DNA of 64,000 nt from Nothopassalora personata (lineage: Eukaryota; Ascomycota; Dothideomycetes; Mycosphaerellales; Mycosphaerellaceae). The position numbers and the translations under genes are program-made. Shown here piece by piece: positions 9,908 to 21,039 of this stretch (position 1 is the stretch's first letter; every line of letters begins with the position of its first letter). Location: NCBI GenBank assembly GCA_033816765.1, contig CM066290.1, positions 2,232,001 through 2,296,000 of the forward strand, read 5' to 3'. Below the pieces are notes generated by a model. The model saw nothing but the letters and a program-made list of their open reading frames with translations. It was not told where the DNA came from and searched no databases.

Positions 9908-11176
9908 TTACTCTGCGACCCAGACGGCTGCCATACCCATTCCTGTACCAACACACATGCTAGTCACACCGACCTGCTTGCCGGTCCTCTTAAGCTCATA
10001 AAGTAATGTGCTAACTTGTCGTGCACCAGTGCACCCAAGCGGGTGACCAAATGCGATCGCACCACCCTTGGGGTTGATCTTCTCGAATGGAACTTTCAGT
10101 TCCTTCGCACACCACAAACATTGCGATGCAAACGCTTCGTTTATCTCGAAGATGTCGACATCGTCGACTGTGATGCCGGACTTCTCCAGCGCGACGGGGA
10201 TTGCCTTCCATGGTCCGATACCCATAAGAAGCGGTGGCACGCCAACAATCGAAGCCTGCACGAACTTGCCGATGATCTGCTGGCCGAGCTTCTCTGCTGC
10301 GCTTCTCTTCATCAGCAGGACTGCTGCTGCACCGTCCGATACCTGCGAAGCGTTGCCAGCGTGGATCGTGCCGTCCTTGGCGAACGCCGCGCGGATTTTC
10401 CCTAAAGACTCCTTGGTGACCTCCCGCACACCATCGTCTCGCGAGACTGTGATTTCGCTGACCTTCTCCGACTTCGGGTCCTCCCACTTGACCTTAAGAG
10501 GTGCAATCTCCTGGTCAAAGAGGCCGGCCTTTTGTGCCTTGAGGGCCTTCTGGTAGCTGTTGGCCGCAAACTCGTCCTGCTCCGCTCTGCTGATGCCGTA
10601 ATCTTTCGCCATGTCCTCGCTCAGCTTACCCATGGGCACCTTACACTCAGCAGCAGACTTGTGGTTCTCGAGCAGCTCGCTGAACTCGGTCACTGCGCCT
10701 GGGCCGTACTGTGTGCTCATGCTCTCAACGCCAGCGCCAATACCAATGTCGATCATGCCGGATTTGATGGCATTGGCGATCTCGGCACATGCCTGTAGAC
10801 CGGAGCTGCATTGTCTGTTCAAGCTCTTGACACCGGTGGTCTCCGGGAAGCCAGCTGCTAAAGCTGCTGCACGAAACTCTGTAGCGCCGCCACCTGGTGC
10901 AAGGACGCATCCGACCGAGATGTCCTCGACCAGCTTTGGATCGATGCCGGATCGCTGAATCAGGTTGGTGAAGGCGCCATGAAGGAGGTCTGCTCCGGCC
11001 GTGTCCTTGAAGCCGCCCTTTCCTCCTTTCGTGATGGGGGTGCGCAGAGCGCAGGTGACGACGACGTCGTCTGGGCGTCTCTCGAGGAGGCCGGGTCGTC
11101 CTGAAGGGCCCAGTTGGCCCTGGACTTGCGAGAGACGTGCGCGAGCCGCCGCGTTGGTTCCTGCTTGGTTGGCCAT
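9908..11176 (-). CDS. POT1: Peroxisomal 3-ketoacyl-CoA thiolase
   Basis: A single frame of 422 aa from the ATG at 11174-11176, full length for fungal thiolases. It catalyses the last step of peroxisomal beta-oxidation, the thiolytic cleavage of 3-ketoacyl-CoA to acetyl-CoA. Residues 14-22 (RLSQVQGQL) match the PTS2 import signal R-L-x5-Q-L. The active-site cysteine is Cys123 in NRQCSSG. The motif NEAF lies in the second half, His378 is in GHPLG and the second catalytic cysteine Cys408 is in CVGTGMGMA. These three signature blocks are intact, so the enzyme should be active. It is transcribed away from the RIP-mutated block, whose edge begins about 360 bp upstream of its start codon. No introns are apparent. 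The symbol is that of the yeast orthologue. Confidence 0.95.
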   Translation of the reverse strand: MANQAGTNAAARARLSQVQGQLGPSGRPGLLERRPDDVVVTCALRTPITKGGKGGFKDTAGADLLHGAFTNLIQRSGIDPKLVEDISVGCVLAPGGGATEFRAAALAAGFPETTGVKSLNRQCSSGLQACAEIANAIKSGMIDIGIGAGVESMSTQYGPGAVTEFSELLENHKSAAECKVPMGKLSEDMAKDYGISRAEQDEFAANSYQKALKAQKAGLFDQEIAPLKVKWEDPKSEKVSEITVSRDDGVREVTKESLGKIRAAFAKDGTIHAGNASQVSDGAAAVLLMKRSAAEKLGQQIIGKFVQASIVGVPPLLMGIGPWKAIPVALEKSGITVDDVDIFEINEAFASQCLWCAKELKVPFEKINPKGGAIAFGHPLGCTGARQVSTLLYELKRTGKQVGVTSMCVGTGMGMAAVWVAE

Positions 11177-11537
11177 GATTGCGATGGGATGTTAGGAGAG
11201 TAGGAATGGTTTGCAGGAGATGGAGGAGAATCAGTTGTGATCAATCTTTACTTGCGGTCGACACCCGAGGCCAGATGCTCGTCAAGTGTCCTTGTGAGCA
11301 GTGCATGAACAAAGTCACGATCATTGACCGAGGCATGTGAAAGACGTGGTTCTGGCCAGTGAGGAGCAAGTATTGGGCCGAGGTGTGAGGTCATGGTTGC
11401 TGTGCTGACCTGGGCAACGTCCTCGTACGCGGTTGGCTGTGGACACACGGACACTACTTACCTCAGTAAACTCAGACTCGCCGCAGGAATTGGCTTTGGC
11501 TTCGCCTAGCGCACGCGCTAGGCTCGCTTAAGCTCGC
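11177..11537. other. Thiolase upstream region and border with RIP-mutated block
   Basis: Normal-composition sequence upstream of the thiolase gene. From about 11500 it passes into TpA-rich, TpG/CpA-poor DNA. No gene is supported. The change of dinucleotide composition over less than 100 bp marks where RIP-type mutation begins. Confidence 0.5.
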
Positions 11538-11637
11538 TTTAGCTCCGTTAAGCACGGTTCTGCACCGTTTAGCTAATTAGAGGGCTAGGAGCGCTAATTC
11601 GCGCAGCGAGTCTAAGACTAAATAGGGCTGTTTTAGT
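11538..11637 (-). repeat. Left inverted end repeat of E0
   Basis: Its reverse complement aligns with 51306-51419. Shared blocks are an ACTAAAACA-GCCCTATT stretch, TCTTAGAC, and GCTAAACGGTGC followed by AACCGTGCT and GGAGCTAA. The alignment has small gaps between blocks, so this is a diverged terminal inverted repeat rather than a perfect one. Confidence 0.5.
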
Positions 11638-11849
11638 ATATACGAATTTAGCCCTATATATAAACAAGCACTATTATAGTCGAAGGCATACATCTCTATT
11701 ACTACGTTACTCTATCGCCTTAATAACTACTACATTCGATAGCGTACGCTTAGCGCTTTTAATTAAATTAATAATAGCGTCGTCTACTTGTTATAATTAC
11801 CTATAATCGCCGTCTACGTAACACTAGTTCTTACTATACGCCTTCGAAG

Positions 11850-13641
11850 ATATAGAGTTAGAAGAATCGTTAGACGAGTACTCCGATGCCGATAATAACG
11901 CCCCTAATAGCGACGAAGAGGAGAACTATATTAGATTCCCTCCGGTTATACTACGAAGTCTATACGCGCCGGCCGCGTACTACGGAGCCTACGCGGGTAT
12001 AGTAACCTAGAGTAAGGAGGAGATATATTCGACGGTAGGACGACGATATACCTACGTAGGAGAAGCTATAATCTATCGTTAATCTCCTACGACGCTATAA
12101 TTAGAGTCTATATAAGTTCCTATAGGCCTAGGTTAGAATAGTAGCCGGCACTTCGAGCTATACCGTAGTACTTAAGTCGAAGAACTATACTACGATCCCG
12201 GCGCGTCGGACTATATTACGTCGCTCTATTAAATACTAGTCGCTTAACGCCGTATTATACGGACGAGGTTCTCGATATAACTAGATACCTACATCTCGTA
12301 TAATCGCTAAACTCGATAACCTCGCGCGGTATTATCCTTTTAGTACCTTTAAGTTAACCGGGGGCACTAATATTAACAGTTTAAATAATATAGACTACGC
12401 GGTAGTATACGAGATTATTAAAACTAGTACTCTAGTCTAGTACTAAATATTACTACATTTTATAAGTAATTTTCGATTATACTAGACGAGCTAGTTGCAA
12501 AGCGATATATTAGATCAATCCGTATAATAGCGTATGTTCTTCGTTACGGTATCGGTATTACACTCGAGGATAGCTAAACGATCTAATATCTTCTATTCGC
12601 TCGTGTCTATATATCTATAAGGATCTAGTACGAAGTAACGATATATAGACGTTTTATATAGACTAGGTATCTATTAGAGCTATACTACTAGTAATCGCTT
12701 ATTAAACAGCGTTATAGAGTATAGTAAGGTACGTAGGACGAGTCTATAACTATACGTAATAGTACGTCGTAGGCGTGCTATTAAATAGCTACTATGTCTT
12801 TATAATACTTAATCGCTATTTTACCTTATATCCGTATATATATACCTATTAATTTATATGCTCGCTACGCCTTTACACGGTTTAGAACGCTTTACGACTA
12901 CGATCGTCTACGAGCTATGTAGCTAGCTTTGTACAGTTTAGAACGCTTTATAACTACGGTCTTCCTCGAGCTATAGCGTCGAGATATCGGTTCTAATAGA
13001 TATATACCGTTTAGAACGCTTTATTACTACGGCCTTCCTCGAGCTATAGCGTTAAGATACCGGTTCTAATAGATATATACCGTTTAGGACGCTTTATTAG
13101 TATAGCTCCCTTAAGCTATAGAGTAGGCCTTATATAATAGCGGCTATATAAATAGATCTATACGCTTTAGAACGCTTCGTAACTACGGTCCTCTAGAGCC
13201 GCGAAGCTATTATTATATCGAGTCTATAGCTAATATCTACGTTAGTATATATACCTCCGTACTATAGGCTATAACGAGTAGACGGTACTTAACTACGATA
13301 ATATAAACTTTAAGGATTCTACTCGCTACGAGGTATTAGGCTATAAGGTAAAGTAGCGTACTATAACTACTACTTAGGTTGTCTATTGTTCTACGATTCT
13401 AGCTTCTAGCCTAATATAAGACATATATACTCCGTCTGCTTCCCTTAATATAGACGACATCTACGATACGCCTAGGCTCTAGAATAATAGTACTAGGCGA
13501 GAGATATTAAGAGCTATTATTACTAATGCTATTAAGGCTATCTACGATAAGCCGATTAATAAGATCCTAAAGCTTAAGGCAATCGTAAATCTAGAGACAC
13601 CTTACACCTATCTAGCGATGCCTTAGCTAGATGTTCTCGCT
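11850..13641 (+). pseudogene. DUF6589-type gene, 5' part, RIP-degraded
   Basis: A plus-strand coding trace interrupted by many TAG/TAA codons, ending exactly at the Gypsy-1 target duplication (AATAC). When the trace is continued from 34994 (after Gypsy-1, with one AATAC copy counted), the frame is kept: the peptide DVLANTRPTDYL spans the junction. Upstream parts contain an acidic stretch (EESLDEYSDADNN, near 11860) and, near 13300, a segment of the type DNINFKDSTRYEVLGYK. I assign DUF6589 mainly from the downstream part. Proteins with this domain are common in fungal repeats and have no firmly known activity. A 73-bp tandem repeat array lies within the trace (12881-13200), so part may be intronic or non-coding. 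Confidence 0.45.
12881..13200. repeat. Imperfect tandem repeats, about 73-bp unit
   Basis: The string TTTAGAACGCT or TTTAGGACGCT recurs at about 12881, 12937, 13010, 13083 and 13166, i.e. spacings of 56, 73, 73 and 83 bp. Each is followed by a similar CTTCCTCGAGCTATAGC-type stretch. The array is RIP-mutated like its surroundings. Confidence 0.7.
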
Positions 13642-13646
13642 AATAC

Positions 13647-13808
13647 TGTTACGGGTAAACGACGTATACACTAAAGTTCTATAAGGTTTATAATAAGTTC
13701 GATATAGAAGAAAGGGGAAGTTGCACGCTATCCGAAGAAAAGGTGTCGGAAAGCAATCCGAACGCATAGGCGTAGCCTATGCTAAGGAACAGGGGCCCGC
13801 CCCTTATA
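13647..13808 (-). repeat. Gypsy-1 3' LTR (element reads on minus strand)
   Basis: 162 bp, beginning TGTTACGGG and ending CCCCTTATA on the plus strand. It is nearly the same as 34832-34993, with a few C/T-type differences such as GTTGCACG against GTTATACG, which fit independent RIP. Confidence 0.9.
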
Positions 13809-15119
13809 CTACCCCCCCCCTTCCTCCTCCGCCGCCCCTAGTTATAGCTCCGCCCTAGAGCCTATTGTCCTAGCTGTTTTTGTTAGGCTCGTAATAGGAA
13901 GTGCCCGAGCTACTCTTCCTTATTGTCTAGCCCCGCCAACGCCGAGACAAAGTATTATTACCTAGGTAAGTGTAAGGTTTACTATTGTCTACTAAGTGAC
14001 AATAGCTATTGTTATATGTAAACAATAGGAGCCTAGAACATATCTTTAGGTTCTCGTTCTCTTTTTCTTTCTTTCTTTTTCTTATTACCTACCGTACGCG
14101 TAAGTCGCCCCTCCCCCTCCCCCTAGCTAAGCATCTCTAGCCTTAGGGGCATACGTTTACGCATCTTATACCTATCGCTTAGGGAGACGAAATTTTCCCT
14201 ACGGGTTCCGATAGATACTAATAGTATACCGTAAATAGAAACTACTACTACTACATCTTCTATTAATACTATTAAGTGAGTCCGAATAAACTGCTACGGG
14301 GACCGACATATTCTAACTAGAACCTAGCATAAAATGGCCTAACGCCGCATTTACTACGTCCCCTACGCCTCTACTAGCGGAGACTACGTCTCCTAGTATA
14401 TAAGTACCGGTCCCCGTCCTATTCCTATCGGGGTCCGCTAATTATCGTTAGGGCGTAACCGCGCGCGCCTACTAGGCCTACAACACTAATCGTAAGCATT
14501 GCGAGGACATGTATATACTACGCGGACCCCGAGGGAAAATTATCGCTACCCGTGCGTTTTAGGCCGGAGCTTGCCTACGCCGCCTATACTAAGTAGACCC
14601 GCGCTACTAACTAGAACCGCGCGTAAGCATCCTCCCTAGCGTCCTCCGCGACTTTTCTACCGGCTTATAGTCTTTTAGCGACGACGCTCGTACTAAGCTC
14701 CGCGCCGTCCTTAAAGCCTAGAAGGCTTTAAAGCCTCTCTAGCGTACTAGCATGCTCTCCCGGTAAGTTTCTACGGCCCCCACCTTTTTATACGCGCTTA
14801 CCGATTCTTTTAGTACGGTTACCGCTAAGGTTATAGGTACTATAGCTAATGCTTAGCTTACCTTTAGGTAGACGTATATACTACGAGCCCCGTTATAAAA
14901 CTATCGCTAACCGACCTCTTAGTCCCGGGGGCGCCCTACGCGACCTCTAGCTAGGCTAGCGCCGCGTGCGTTAGGCCTCGGTCTCTACTAACTAGCCTTC
15001 GGGCACCCTCGTCTTTCGCGCGGGCCGCGACCGGGCTATTATAGTATGTAGCTATCTCGAAAGGGATCGGGCTCCGCTACTTTTACGGCGGACGCCGCTA
15101 AAATAAAACGCTCTTAAAC
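13809..15119. other. Gypsy-1 3' region between pol and LTR, no clear gene
   Basis: Begins with the polypurine tract next to the LTR. Two related stretches occur near 14500-14660 and 14868-15030 (both contain GTATATACTACG followed by CCCCG and an ACTATCGCT or TTATCGCT string), suggesting an old internal duplication. No recognisable protein trace. Confidence 0.4.
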
Positions 15120-18100
15120 TTACCTATACCTTCTCACTTCTCTCTATCTCCTAAAAAGACTCCCTAACCTAAAAGAACGCCTACCTTTTCCTAAACGCCT
15201 ATGTCTACGCTAAATCCCTAGTAATCCTTACCTTTTCGCCTTTTCCCCCTTCTTTTCGTATCCTATACCTCCTTCGGTCCGTTATACGTTATTAGGTTAC
15301 TATATTTCCTCTTAAAGTTATCCGCGGCTACTGTGTCCGCGAGGTACCCTAATAATTCCTATATAGGCTTATAGTATCCGGTCCATTTTACTAGGACTTC
15401 GCGTACTCGGCCTCTACCTCTAACCTCGGTTCTAGCGTAAAGGATCTCTTCTACCTACTACTCTTTATAAGACTTAATTATAATAGGGTCCGGCTATTTG
15501 TTATCGATCTCCTATCTAGGTAAGGGGTCTTAGCTTATAGGTCGTAGTAAGTTAGGATAGAAGACCGGGTAGATCCCGTCGGGGATCCTAGATAAGCGTA
15601 TAGACAACGGTAAGATTACTTCTACTACCGTATACTTCGCGTGTCTATAGTCGAGGCTCTTCTTTAGTCGTGTAGTAACATAGTTACGTAGATCTAGCTA
15701 AACTTTATCGCCTATACGATAGATTAGTACGGGCTTCCTATCCCGGTTAGCGTAGTCCTCCTATTTTTAGGCGGCTTCCGCTATGCTCGCCTAACATAGG
15801 TCCGTAATCTTTTACATCCTTTCTACAAATAGCGTTACCCGTTACGCGGCGTCTAACTAAGAAGTCTCTAGATCCGGTTATAACTAAACGGGTAATAGTG
15901 CCTCGTATCCGTATACCGCGAAGAAGGGGCTTATTCCTAGCCTAGCGTAATACCGCGCGTTTAGAGTAAGTTGTACCGTAGGGAGCTAGCGTTTCTAGTC
16001 GGACTGCTTATAGTTAATGTAGTTACGAAGGTAAGCCTAGACTTCCTAGTTTAATCGTTCCGGGCCTCCGTCGGTTTATAGGTAGTAAGCGGAGCTAAGC
16101 CTCTATTTTATACCGGTTAAACGATAGAAGGTCCTCTAGAAGGTGCTCGTCTAGTTAGTACCCCGGTTACTCGTAATAGCTTAAGGTAGGCTATAGTATC
16201 TTACCTAGTAGTCTAAGAACCTTTTGGCGTAGTCCTTGGCCTTTATAGTAGACATCGCTTCTAAAACGACGGTCTTGCTTAGTCGATCCTTAATTACCTA
16301 GAGGTAAGTGTTCCCTTACGACTCGGGTATGTCCGTTATAAAATCTATCGAGATCTCCTAGAAGAATCGGTCGGGGACCGGTAAGGGTTATAGGAGGCCG
16401 TGTTTTTATTTCCTCTACACCTTATTCCTACCGTAGTAGTTATAGTTCCTTAAAAACTGCCTTACGTGCTTAGACTATAGGGGCTAGTAGAAGTTGCGAC
16501 TTAGTATCGACACTATAGAGTCCCGGCTAGGGTAGCCGTATACCGGTAAATCGTATACGGATTAGATTAGCTTAGTTTAAAGGGTGTCGTTCTATAGGAT
16601 CGCTATATCCGCCTCCTTATAGTCGGACTCCGTAGAACTAGGAGCTCTAGGTACCTAAATCCTACCGCGATAGCGAAGATACCCGTTACGGTCGATACTA
16701 TAGTTACCTACTTACACCTTAAGTTTTACCTCGCTAGGAAGTAAACGCGCTCCTACCTTAATCGCGCGGTGTACCGCTTAGAACGTGCTATCCTTCTCGA
16801 TAGTTCTTTCCTAGAGGTTGTTTAGCTCTTAGTCTTAGAAGGGTCCTAGTAGTGCGCCCGGTAAATCCGCCTCTTCTACGGCGGATAGTCCTTTAAACTA
16901 CGTAGCTAAGATTCGTACTAACGAAACCTTTATAGTAGAGCTAGCGTCTACTACCTTCGAGCTCGGCTAATTCTTTACGATGTCCGGTTTAAGAAATCTA
17001 CGATACCGCAATAACTTGTCGTCCTGCCTAAGCGTGTCCTACTCCCTTCGAGAAAGGGCGTCCGGTACAATCGCCTCGGTACCCGGCCTATATACTAGTA
17101 AAAACTAGAACTTTATAACTTCCTTAACCTACCGGATCTACCGTTTAGAGAGCTGTCTCTTCGTTATAAAGTATTCTAGGTTCTTATAGTCCGTCTAGAT
17201 TATAAAGGGCCTATATGTTTTTAACTCGGGAGCCTATTCCTTAAGATAGGATACTACCGCGAGTATCTCCTTATCGTAAATATCGTAGTTAATCTTAGCC
17301 TTATTAAGTTTCTTCGAGTAGAATCCTACTAGTCTTACGACTCCGTCCTTTTCTTATAGGAGGGCGCCTCTAAGCGTAAAGCCGCTATAGTCCGTCTCTA
17401 AAAACGTAGGGAGCTCCGGGTTCTAGTAGGCTAAAACTAGTACTTTATAGTACTTATCCTTTAGGGTCTTAAACGCATTAGCCTAACAATCTCCCTAGGA
17501 AAACACCTTGTTCTTACCGGTTAGCGACGTTAAGGGCTCGGCGAGCTTTAAATAGTTTAGAATAAACATCCGGTAGTAGTTCGCGAAGCCTAAGAAATGC
17601 CGCACTTCCTTCTAGGTAACTAGTACCTTCTAGTCCTTTACTACTACTACCTTCTCGGGGTCGGGTCCTACTCCTCTCCCGTTAGTATATATAATAAACC
17701 TAAGGTACTTAACCTTCTTCTATACGAACTTATACTTCCCTAGATCTAGGAATAGGCCTCCGTCCTAAAGCTTCTAGAGCACGATACGAACCTTCTAGAA
17801 ATAGTCCTCTTTTATTCCGTCGGAGTAAATAACGACGTCGTTAGCGTAGGCCGAGGTAAAGTTATCTAGGTAGTCCCGTAATAAACTATTAATGTACCGC
17901 TAGAATGTTACGGGGGCCCCGGACAAACCGAACGGCATACTAGCTATTCCTATAGACCGAATCTAGTTCGAAAAGCCGTCTTATACTCTTTACCTCGAGC
18001 TATCCGGAGGTAATAGAATGCGGTAACAACGTTAACCTTCGTAATCTATCTAGCGCCCGTTAGGTTCCGAATGGTTTCCGGGATTAATAGAAGCGGGTAA

Positions 18101-18980
18101 CGGTCCTACTTAGTAATCGAGTTTAGTGCTCTATAATCGTAGTAGAACCTAAGTCCTCCCCCGGGCTTCTTTACGAATAGGACGGGAGCCGCCGCTTCTA
18201 AGGTAGAAGGGCGAATGTAACCCTTACGCTATAGCTCCGTTAGCGACTTCCGGAGGATAAGTAACTCGTCTTTTGACATGCTATAGAGCGGTCCCTAGGG
18301 CAATAGTTCCGGGCTTCCGTCGGCTTTCGTCCGTATCTCGATCTTATAGTTAAGGTCGCCGCGGTATAGAGCTAGTTTATTAGCTTTCCTAGTAGAAAAT
18401 AACGGTAATATATCCTAAAGTTCTAGAGGCAAGCCCTTCTTAAGTTCCTCTCGCGTAGGCGGCTTCTTCTTACTAAGGGCTTTCTTAATATCTTCTACGG
18501 TTGCCGCGGCAATCGTAGCGAAACGCTTACCCGACTCGTATTCTTCGTAGTTACGCCCTTCGGGTACCTATTTCTTTACTAAGCTATAGTAGTACCGGCG
18601 CTTTTTAGGCGCGGTCCGGATCTAATTATGCGCCTTCTACGGGTTCCCTAGGATTATAGGGAAGTCTAGATTAGGCACGACATAAGTATAAACTACCTAG
18701 TAGATCCCGGCAATTTCTATACGGAAGGCGACTACTCCTTCGATCGAGTTCCGTATCGCCTTCGTAAACCCTATAGCCTTACGGCTTTCGTTACTAACAT
18801 ACGTAAGACCGAGGCCTTTCGCTAAGTCTCCGTTAATTATAGCGTAGTATATATATCCTTTATCGATAAGGGTAAACCTTCCGTAACTTTCGTTTAGGAG
18901 TACGTTAGTATATATAAGATTCCCATTTATAGAACTCTTAACTACGTTCTACCCCTTTACTAGTGCTTCTTTATCTCCTA
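15120..18980 (-). pseudogene. pol: Gypsy-1 pol relic (protease, RT, RNase H, integrase, chromodomain-like)
   Basis: Read on the minus strand with RIP stops passed over, the domains appear in Ty3/Gypsy order. The protease region ends in a FPIILGNPQ-type motif near 18660. The RT has [10 protein letters not shown] near 18160, MPFGLSGAP near 17930 and YANDV near 17850, where the usual YxDD aspartate is replaced by Asn. RNase H and the zinc and catalytic core of integrase follow, with YYPQTDGGPERLNQ near 16070. A C-terminal segment ending EVLVKQTGYYKPIQELL resembles a chromodomain, placing the element among chromoviruses. Many TAG and TAA codons make it non-coding now. Confidence 0.85.
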
Positions 18981-19715
18981 GTTCTAGCTTTCGACTAGGA
19001 GCTAGTCTTTTCCTATCTCTCCGGGATCCGACTTAAACCCGTCGTCCTCTAGGATCGGCGCAACCGAGGCCGCGTTAATCCTAGTAGGATTAACTGCTAC
19101 GGCGTACGGGCATTCCTTTACTTGATGTCCGCTCGCTCTATAGCGGAAGTAGAGCTATTCTTAGCGCCTACGATCTCTCTCCGCGGTATCTACCTATTTT
19201 ACTCTCTACCTCCCTTTATCCTCCTTCCGATCTCTACGACTTCTAGAGCGGCCTCCGCTTATCCGGGTCAGTGCTATAATAGTGTTACTATCGGTATTAA
19301 CCTAGTTACTAGCCGCTCTCGTAAAAGAACGGGTAGTAACTATAGCGGTTGTACTAGAGTTCTTATTATTATCCTTCTACCTCTTATAGGCTATTTTAAA
19401 CTAGTCCGTGTCCTCGAGGTTAGTTATAATCCGTTCGACCTCCCCCGTAAACTCGTAGTAGTCCTCCTTTTTCGGTATAGCCGCCGTGTACATCCGAACG
19501 GGGTTAGAGAAGGTGTTACGTAAGTAACTAATCTTCGCGTCGTCGCTCTAGTTCTCTCCGCCGGCGCTTAGTAGGAGTCCGTCGAATTTTATCTAGTAGT
19601 CGTACTAAGGTTAACCGTTCGTATGTTTAATCTTAGTAAGCTACTCTAGAGCCTTAGCGCGCTCGTTACTATTACTAAAGACTTTCTTAAGTTACGTAAA
19701 GAAAGTAACGGGGTC
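18981..19715 (-). pseudogene. gag: Gypsy-1 gag relic, distal part
   Basis: Lies between the pol trace and the Gypsy-2 insertion point and continues at 26878-27300 on the other side of Gypsy-2. By position this is gag. A cysteine/histidine-bearing trace near 19100-19150 could be the nucleocapsid knuckle. Open frames reported on the plus strand here (about 19122-19523) are shadows. Confidence 0.5.
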
Positions 19716-19720
19716 CTTCC

Positions 19721-20151
19721 TATTATTGTCTCGTTCTAGGGCTAGTCTTAAAAGAGAGATAAGTTAAGTTACGTAGCGGTATTCTTTAGAGAGGCTAAAG
19801 TAAGCTAAGCGAAGATAAATAATAGGAATAAGAGTTGTATTCCAATTAGTAAGATAGTAACATAAGTTAAACGCATCGAAACCATAAGGGTTCTTAGCGT
19901 TCCTAAATATAACGGAGACTCGTATACTATCCGGTGTTAGGCGTCTATCTATCTACTCGACCGGTCGCCTAGTCGTGTAGTCGTGTACGTCTATACGCTA
20001 CTTCTACGGTCGTGTTCGACTATGCACTAAGCGCGCGGTTGTGCACGTAACCCGGACGTAGGGTCCCTTCCTCTTCCTAGCGATTAGTTCTTATCTTCTA
20101 ATTCTTCCTCCTATGCTACGTCCTACACCGTCCTTTATCCGAACCGTAATA
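19721..20151 (-). repeat. Gypsy-2 3' LTR
   Basis: 431 bp. It starts TATTATTGTC, the RIP form of the TGTTATTGTC seen at 26442, and ends GTAATA where the other copy ends GTAACA. The two LTRs differ almost only by C/T or G/A changes. Confidence 0.9.
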
Positions 20152-20220
20152 CTATCCCCCCTCCTACTAAAACTCGTCCTCGAGTTTTCTTTCTTCTCCT
20201 ATAAGTTCCTATCTTTTACT

Positions 20221-20820
20221 ATAAGCGGCGAGCGGCTAACACGTTAGGAGCGCCGCGAACGTTAAGTACTAGGTATTAAAGCCGAGGGCCGCGAGATACT
20301 ATCCCTATGTTCTAGTTGCTCGAAGGCTAGAGTACCTAAAGGAAAGAAGAGTCCTCGTTACGTAGTAGATGTACGCTTTAGGTATTACTCGGAGTACGTT
20401 CGCAAGGGTATTAAGTGTAACGTAACTATTACGTAGACTAAGTAGGAGCGGCTTCGCAACTAGCGTCGAAAGCTAAAGCGAGAGCTTAATAAGGCTAAAG
20501 AGAAGGTAATAGAGGCGATGTTAAAGGTGCATCGTCTTAGGAAATAGCTACGCGTTACTAAGGATAGGGAGGAAAAGGCGATAGCGAAGGATTTCGAGGA
20601 TCTTCGCAGTTTACCGAGCGTAGGTGTCGCTACCTTTTCCGCGCCTTCGTCCTACCTTCTCGTTCCTAAAGGTAGCCCCGAAGAACTAGAGGGGGTTTTC
20701 TAGATGTCGATTCCTTCCTAGGAGGACCTTTCGATAATTCCGGATAATACCCTCTAGTTATATCCGACCCTTAGGGAAGCCGTAGTAGCTTCTTCAAGCG
20801 CTAGCCCCTCTAGTAGATAG
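20221..20820 (+). pseudogene. Antisense accessory ORF of Gypsy-2 (cysteine cluster plus coiled coil)
   Basis: On the strand opposite to gag-pol, a frame runs from 20221 (ATA, probably a RIP-altered ATG) to a stop at 20818-20820, about 199 codons with several in-frame TAG/TAA that look like RIP-altered CAG, CAA or TGG. It encodes CSSC at 20308, then SEYVRKGIKCNV (the Tyr is a likely RIP-altered Cys), giving a C-x2-C-x6-C half cluster. A long charged coiled coil follows (QRRKLKREL through EDLRS), then an acidic tail containing LEGVF. The same order of parts occurs antisense in Gypsy-3 (46662-47162) and Gypsy-4 (61886-62368). Related proteins with a C-x2-C-V-R-[KR] cluster and coiled coil are, from memory, common hypothetical proteins in repeat-rich ascomycetes; their function is unknown. 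Confidence 0.7.
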
Positions 20821-20879
20821 GTGTTAGTTTCTTATAGGGGATATATTTATGTAAGTTCTTCGTTTCCCTTATTGAAACC

Positions 20880-20954
20880 GGTTATATAGCTTAGTAGTTA
20901 GAGCGTAAGCTGTTTATACTCTTAAGGTCGTAGGTTCGATTCCTACTCTAGCTG
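20880..20954 (+). tRNA. tRNA-like sequence inside Gypsy-2, antisense to pol (degraded)
   Basis: An A-box-like TAGCTTAGTAGTTAGAGC, then AAGGTC, then a perfect T arm (GTAGG-TTCGATT-CCTAC) with the B box GGTTCGATTCC. The ends GGTTATA and TCTAGCT can pair as an acceptor stem with mismatches and wobble. The anticodon arm is about two nucleotides longer than normal and does not fold cleanly, so no amino acid is assigned. The same sequence is found at the same place in Gypsy-4 (61716-61789). Confidence 0.5.
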
Positions 20955-21039
20955 TTCCCGGCCGACTAGTTACTAATCGGTAGCTTAGTTAGCTAGCCAT
21001 TTTTAGTTTTATAGTATTCCTGGATTGTTTGCTAACAGT

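Noticed and set aside
2149..11176. A secondary-metabolite cluster around the oxidoreductase and hydrolase genes
   Set aside because: No polyketide synthase, NRPS, terpene cyclase, P450 or transporter is present; neighbours are a glycosyltransferase and a beta-oxidation enzyme.
11248..11454. Minus-strand 68-codon ORF upstream of the thiolase
   Set aside because: It lies in the thiolase promoter region, has no domain or codon bias, and crosses toward the RIP border.
19122..19523. Plus-strand 133-codon ORF in RIP-mutated DNA
   Set aside because: It lies opposite the Gypsy-1 gag/pol trace and looks like a chance open frame.
20880..20954. A functional host tRNA gene
   Set aside because: Acceptor and anticodon arms have mismatches, the anticodon arm is too long, and the sequence is part of a repeated Gypsy element.
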